From Fibrisoma montanum (GTDB lineage Bacteria > Bacteroidota > Bacteroidia > Cytophagales > Spirosomataceae): DNA of 64,000 nucleotides. The DNA lies in assembly GCF_003583365.1 (NCBI RefSeq), contig NZ_QXED01000006.1, forward strand, positions 434,001 through 498,000, given 5' to 3'. Both the position numbers and the translations under genes were made by a program. Under the pieces are notes generated by a model, which saw only the letters and a list, made by a program, of their open reading frames with translations, was not told the DNA's origin and made no database searches. Shown one piece after another: positions 60,895 to 64,000 of the stretch (position 1 is the stretch's first letter; each line of letters opens with the position of its first letter).

Positions 60895-61779
60895 ATGTTC
60901 GTTATTGCCATACACGGCGGAGCCAAATCCCTTACCCCTTCTGAGCTTACGCCCGGTCAGGAACAGGCGTACCGACAAGGCCTTGAAGCGGCTCTGAACG
61001 CCGGTTGCAATGTACTGCTCAACGGCGGCACCGCACTCGACGCCGTTGAGCAGGCGATAATTGCCCTGGAGGATAACGACCTGTTCAACGCCGGAAAAGG
61101 AGCGGCCTTCACCAGCAACGAAACGAATGAGCTGCAAGCCGCCATCATGGACGGTCAGACGCTGGAAGCGGGGGCCGTTGCCGGGCTGCGGAACATCCGT
61201 AACCCCATCGCCCTGGCCCGGAGCGTTCTGGATGCATCAGAACACGTATTTCTGATTGGCGACGGTGCCGAAGCCTTTGCCCGGGCGCAGGGGCTACCGT
61301 TCGAACCCGACGAGTACTTCTTTGCGCAGACCAGCTACGATGAACTAAAGCACCAGCTGCCAACGAAAAGTAAGGGCACCGTTGGGGCGGTGGCGCTGGA
61401 TCAGCACGGCAATCTGGCCGCAGCTACGTCGACGGGCGGCCTGACCGGACAGCTGCCCGGCCGCGTGGGCGACAGTCCGCTCGTTGGAGCCGGCACGTAC
61501 GCCAGCAATTCAACCTGCGCCGTATCCTGCACTGGCGACGGCGAGTACATGATCCGGCGTGTGGCGGCCTACGACGTTTCCTGCCTGATTGAATACAGCG
61601 GTCTGTCGCTGCACGATGCCTGCGGGCGCGTCGTTTTCGACAAACTAAAACACCTCGGTGGCGAAGGGGGGCTGATTGCCCTGAACCGCGCCGGAGAGGT
61701 AGCCCTTCCCTTCAATTCTTCCTGCATGCTCCGGGGCTGGCGCAACGACGCCGGCAACGGCGAAACCAGTATTTTCTAA
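60895..61779 (+). CDS. isoaspartyl peptidase / plant-type L-asparaginase (Ntn hydrolase)
   Basis: The enzyme cleaves beta-aspartyl dipeptides and L-asparagine. The 294-residue precursor has IAIHGGAKS, the nucleophile in SKGTVGAVA (Thr162, exposed by autocleavage before it), GNLAAATSTGG and GRVGDSPLVGAGTY. Family members hydrolyse the beta-Asp-Arg dipeptides made by cyanophycinase. The neighbours (cyanophycinase at 61800 and a second S51 gene at 63501) fit that role. It is 3 bases from the small acidic ORF and convergent with cyanophycinase. Confidence 0.95.
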   Translation: MFVIAIHGGAKSLTPSELTPGQEQAYRQGLEAALNAGCNVLLNGGTALDAVEQAIIALEDNDLFNAGKGAAFTSNETNELQAAIMDGQTLEAGAVAGLRNIRNPIALARSVLDASEHVFLIGDGAEAFARAQGLPFEPDEYFFAQTSYDELKHQLPTKSKGTVGAVALDQHGNLAAATSTGGLTGQLPGRVGDSPLVGAGTYASNSTCAVSCTGDGEYMIRRVAAYDVSCLIEYSGLSLHDACGRVVFDKLKHLGGEGGLIALNRAGEVALPFNSSCMLRGWRNDAGNGETSIF

Positions 61780-61799
61780 GTCCCGGCCAGGACAGGGAT

Positions 61800-62639
61800 T
61801 TACGAAAACGTTTTGTTCCGGAGGGTGAAGTTATTGCCGTGAATGAGTACGTGCACGAGCATATTCTCGATAAAAATGTCGTGTTTCTCCTGCGCTACGG
61901 TCAGGTTGGCATCCTGCAGGCTCCGGCCGTCGATAATCGTTACCAGCCCCGAGCCGATGGTTTCGAGCTGATTGCCGTTCCGGATAATCACACCCGTATC
62001 CTCTTCGAGGCCGATGCCGATGTGGGTAGGATTATTGGCCACGGCTACGGCCAGCCGCCGGAAGCGTCCCCGTACGAGAAAGTGCGTATCGATAATGACA
62101 TCATGCACCAGACAAAGACCCGGAAACAGCCGCACTTCAGGCGTAAGCCCCTTTTTACGCAGGCTGGGGTAAATCATCAGGTCTGACATGGCCATGGCTC
62201 CGGCGCTGGTTCCGGCAATGATAAAGTGATCGTTGACGTACCGCTCGTGAATGAGCCGGGCAAACATGGTATCGCGGAACACCGTGGTTAGCTGCAACTG
62301 ATCGCCCCCGGAAAACATAACGCAGCCCGCCCGGGCAATCCGATCCAGAATTTTCCTATCGTCGGCTTCCTGGGGTGAAGCAACGTGCATTACCTTCACT
62401 TTTTTGTGCCCCAGTTTCCGGAACGCTTTCACGTAATCTTTGCCCACTTTATCGGGAATGCTCGAAGCCGTAGTAATTACTTCAATGGGGGCATCAGGAT
62501 TGTTTGTTTCGGTCAGCACACGGTACAGAATGCCCGATGTCACAAAATCGTGGGGTGTATCCTGAACGTGCAGCGTTTTTTTCTTGATGCCTTTGTCTTC
62601 GTTTCCTCCAATCGCAATTAGTGTTCCGTGAATGGTCAT
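61800..62639 (-). CDS. cphB: cyanophycinase (peptidase S51)
   Basis: The enzyme splits cyanophycin, a polymer of Asp with Arg side chains, into beta-Asp-Arg dipeptides. A 279-residue S51 serine peptidase: nucleophile Ser145 in IAGTSAGAMAMS, IAIGGNEDKG (N-terminal Gly-rich loop), FSGGDQLQL (the SGGDQ motif), and PTHIGIGLEEDTGVIIRNG. No signal peptide, so cytoplasmic, as expected. Convergent with isoaspartyl peptidase (20-base gap). Confidence 0.93.
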   Translation of the reverse strand: MTIHGTLIAIGGNEDKGIKKKTLHVQDTPHDFVTSGILYRVLTETNNPDAPIEVITTASSIPDKVGKDYVKAFRKLGHKKVKVMHVASPQEADDRKILDRIARAGCVMFSGGDQLQLTTVFRDTMFARLIHERYVNDHFIIAGTSAGAMAMSDLMIYPSLRKKGLTPEVRLFPGLCLVHDVIIDTHFLVRGRFRRLAVAVANNPTHIGIGLEEDTGVIIRNGNQLETIGSGLVTIIDGRSLQDANLTVAQEKHDIFIENMLVHVLIHGNNFTLRNKTFS

Positions 62640-62794
62640 ACCAGCCGCTTAAGTTGAAAGTATCGGTAAAACTAATGCGGGGGGCCATAGGTTACCGGAC
62701 GCCGGTCAAAGTTCGTAAGCCGACCCGCTGCAAACGGATCCGAGCCGTAGACGAATCTGCCGAACGTAATTCACGCGACTGAACGTTGGGGAAC

Positions 62795-63262
62795 TTAGAA
62801 TCGATAATAGGGCGGCATCGTGACGGTATCCCACCAGTAGTGCCGCAATGCTTCAAAATAGGCCTGCCATTCGCCCCGGGTGGCGGGTTTGGTGATGAAC
62901 GAGTTCGCCCCCAGATCGTAGGTTCGGACGATATCTTCCTCTTCGTCGGAACTGCTGACGACAATGACCGGGAGCCGCTGCCGAAGCGGATGCGCTTTCA
63001 GCAGTTGCAGCAACTGCCAGCCATCTTCCCGCCGGGGGAGGTACAGGTCCAGCAGAATGAGCCGGGGGAGTTCGTGCACGGCGCAACCATCGAGATAAGC
63101 CAAGGCCTGCGTAACGGAGTTGACGCAATACGTCTGGACATCGGGCAGTTGCCGGCAAGCCAGTCGCTGCATCAGAGCCTCATCATCGGGGTTATCCTCA
63201 ACGACCAGCATGTACGCCTTGCGTGCCTTGCTACGGCTTATGTCATCAATAGGGATCTGCAC
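62795..63262 (-). CDS. stand-alone response-regulator receiver protein
   Basis: A 155-residue single receiver domain: Asp23 acidic pair (VVEDNPDD), phosphoacceptor Asp72 (LLDLYLP), Ser/Thr switch (VVSSSDEEED), Lys125 (ITKPATRGE). It has a typical length for Rcp1-like regulators, which signal through partner kinases or phosphorelays, and no DNA-binding domain. The promoter box at 63309-63316 is 47 bases upstream. The adjoining cyanophycinase is 155 bases downstream on the same strand. The cognate kinase is unknown. Confidence 0.93.
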   Translation of the reverse strand: MQIPIDDISRSKARKAYMLVVEDNPDDEALMQRLACRQLPDVQTYCVNSVTQALAYLDGCAVHELPRLILLDLYLPRREDGWQLLQLLKAHPLRQRLPVIVVSSSDEEEDIVRTYDLGANSFITKPATRGEWQAYFEALRHYWWDTVTMPPYYRF

Positions 63263-63308
63263 GATGAATGAAGTGGGGAAAGTGTTGTTACACGGCAGTA
63301 AAAGTCCA

Positions 63309-63316
63309 CAAAGATA
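63309..63316 (-). promoter_or_regulatory. -7 box (TATCTTTG) for the receiver protein
   Basis: On the minus strand TATCTTTG is an exact TAnnTTTG match, 46 bases before the ATG at 63262. Confidence 0.6.
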
Positions 63317-63500
63317 GCACTCTACTTACTTTAGCCATACAATGCGCCAGAACAAACCCTGCGCCTTTACCTCATAAATTGCCGGTTGTCATATCCATTC
63401 GCAGCTCATTTCAGTTACATCAGGACCACTGGCTTCCAGATCAGTCAGCCGACCGGAAGCTGCGGTTGCATCGTAGACCATTCAGTAGCATAGCGTGTTT

Positions 63501-64000
63501 ATGACAGCACCGAAAGGAAAATTGATACCAATTGGCGGAGGGGAAGCTAAAGGGCCGGGCACTGATGCTACGTCGAGCGAACTCCACCAGACCAACTTCT
63601 TCGAATCGGGTATACTTGAAGAGTTTCTAGCCGAAGTAAAAGGTACCGGATCGCGCATTGAAATCATTCCGGCGGCATCCGAGTTGCCGAACGAGATGGG
63701 CAGAGAATACCTGGACGCGTTTGGGCGGCTGGGTTGTAAGAACCTGCACGTCATGCACTTCGAGTCGCCCGAAGAGGCCGATAGGGACGAAAACATCAGG
63801 CGAATTGAGAAGGCCGACGCGGTGCTGTTCACCGGCGGTGACCAGACGAAGCTGATCGAAACCTTGCAGGATACCCGGCTCCTTCAATGCATCCACGACC
63901 GATATCACAACGACAGGTACTTTGTCATTGCCGGAACCAGCGCCGGAGCTGCCGCCATGCCGAAACTGGCAATTAAAGAAGGCAAAAGCGCCGAGTCGCT
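63501..64000 (+). CDS. second cyanophycinase-like S51 peptidase, 3' end cut by window
   Basis: The frame starts ATG (MTAPKGKLIPIGGGEAKG) and remains open to the window end (166 codons visible). IPIGGGEAKG is the N-terminal loop, LFTGGDQTKL is the SGGDQ-type motif, and AGTSAGAAAMP contains the nucleophile Ser147. HFESPEEADRDENIRRIEKADAV aligns with VASPQEADDRKILDRIARAGCV of the first copy. The start is preceded by a 238-base intergenic stretch with the receiver promoter only. The two S51 genes differ in most residues, so they are old paralogues. Confidence 0.9.
   Translation, partial: MTAPKGKLIPIGGGEAKGPGTDATSSELHQTNFFESGILEEFLAEVKGTGSRIEIIPAASELPNEMGREYLDAFGRLGCKNLHVMHFESPEEADRDENIRRIEKADAVLFTGGDQTKLIETLQDTRLLQCIHDRYHNDRYFVIAGTSAGAAAMPKLAIKEGKSAES

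Noticed and set aside
1-64000. tRNA, rRNA, tmRNA, prophage, transposase, restriction or other defence genes
   Set aside because: I looked for tRNA-like TTCRANNC elements, integrase and transposase motifs, and common defence proteins, and saw none that I could support.

Overview
The window is about 64 kb of a GC-rich bacterial chromosome, most likely from the phylum Bacteroidota, order Cytophagales, near Spirosoma, Fibrella or Rudanella. The taxon is inferred, not searched. The reasons are a SusC/SusD pair, many TAnnTTTG-type promoter boxes, DUF4403 and DUF2279 proteins, Smr/DUF2027, LytS-type kinases, a Sdr-B/DUF11 surface protein, and an S16 protein with a long Ala/Glu tail. Most genes are ordinary and vertically plausible. 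No phage, transposase, CRISPR array or tRNA gene was seen.

Layout. 1-6.6 kb: the 3' part of an S9 peptidase, a structured RNA candidate with a strong terminator, two small hypotheticals, and an ECF42-like sigma factor behind its YCII/DGPF partner with a terminator hairpin between them. 6.6-10.7 kb: a 1353-residue surface protein with nine near-identical 219-bp repeats. 10.7-20.2 kb: housekeeping genes (Sua5/TsaC, a PLP desulfhydrase, RluD, an MBL hydrolase, GNAT, a GT51 glycosyltransferase, and rpsP-rimM-trmD). 20.3-42.9 kb: a large glycan-use region. It has GH18, an esterase and GH20; then a vanadium-haloperoxidase-like enzyme, an FG-GAP/UnbV protein, and a cytochrome c-copper monooxygenase fusion; then SusD and SusC, a divergent ROK regulator, an M28 peptidase, GH125 and GH29. 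42.9-51.4 kb: two tandem sensor kinases, an OmpA-type protein, rnpB, DUF4403, Smr, DUF2279 and an EamA protein. 51.5-59.1 kb: a Pif1-like helicase with HRDC, a VWA membrane protein, fabG, a beta-barrel and a PLC/GDPD-like enzyme. 59.4-64 kb: Mn catalase, isoaspartyl peptidase, two cyanophycinase-type S51 enzymes and a lone receiver protein.

The most interesting part is the glycan region. SusC/SusD would import an oligosaccharide or glycopeptide. GH18, GH20, GH125 and GH29 together fit N-glycan or chitin-derived substrates rich in GlcNAc, mannose and fucose. Three secreted redox-type proteins sit between the SusCD pair and the hydrolases, behind a terminator-like hairpin. A 22-bp near-palindrome occurs both in the susC/ROK divergent gap and upstream of GH20 (19 of 22 bases alike), so the ROK protein probably controls both units. 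At the right end, isoaspartyl peptidase plus two S51 enzymes suggest a cyanophycin-use cluster that may continue past the window with cyanophycin synthetase.
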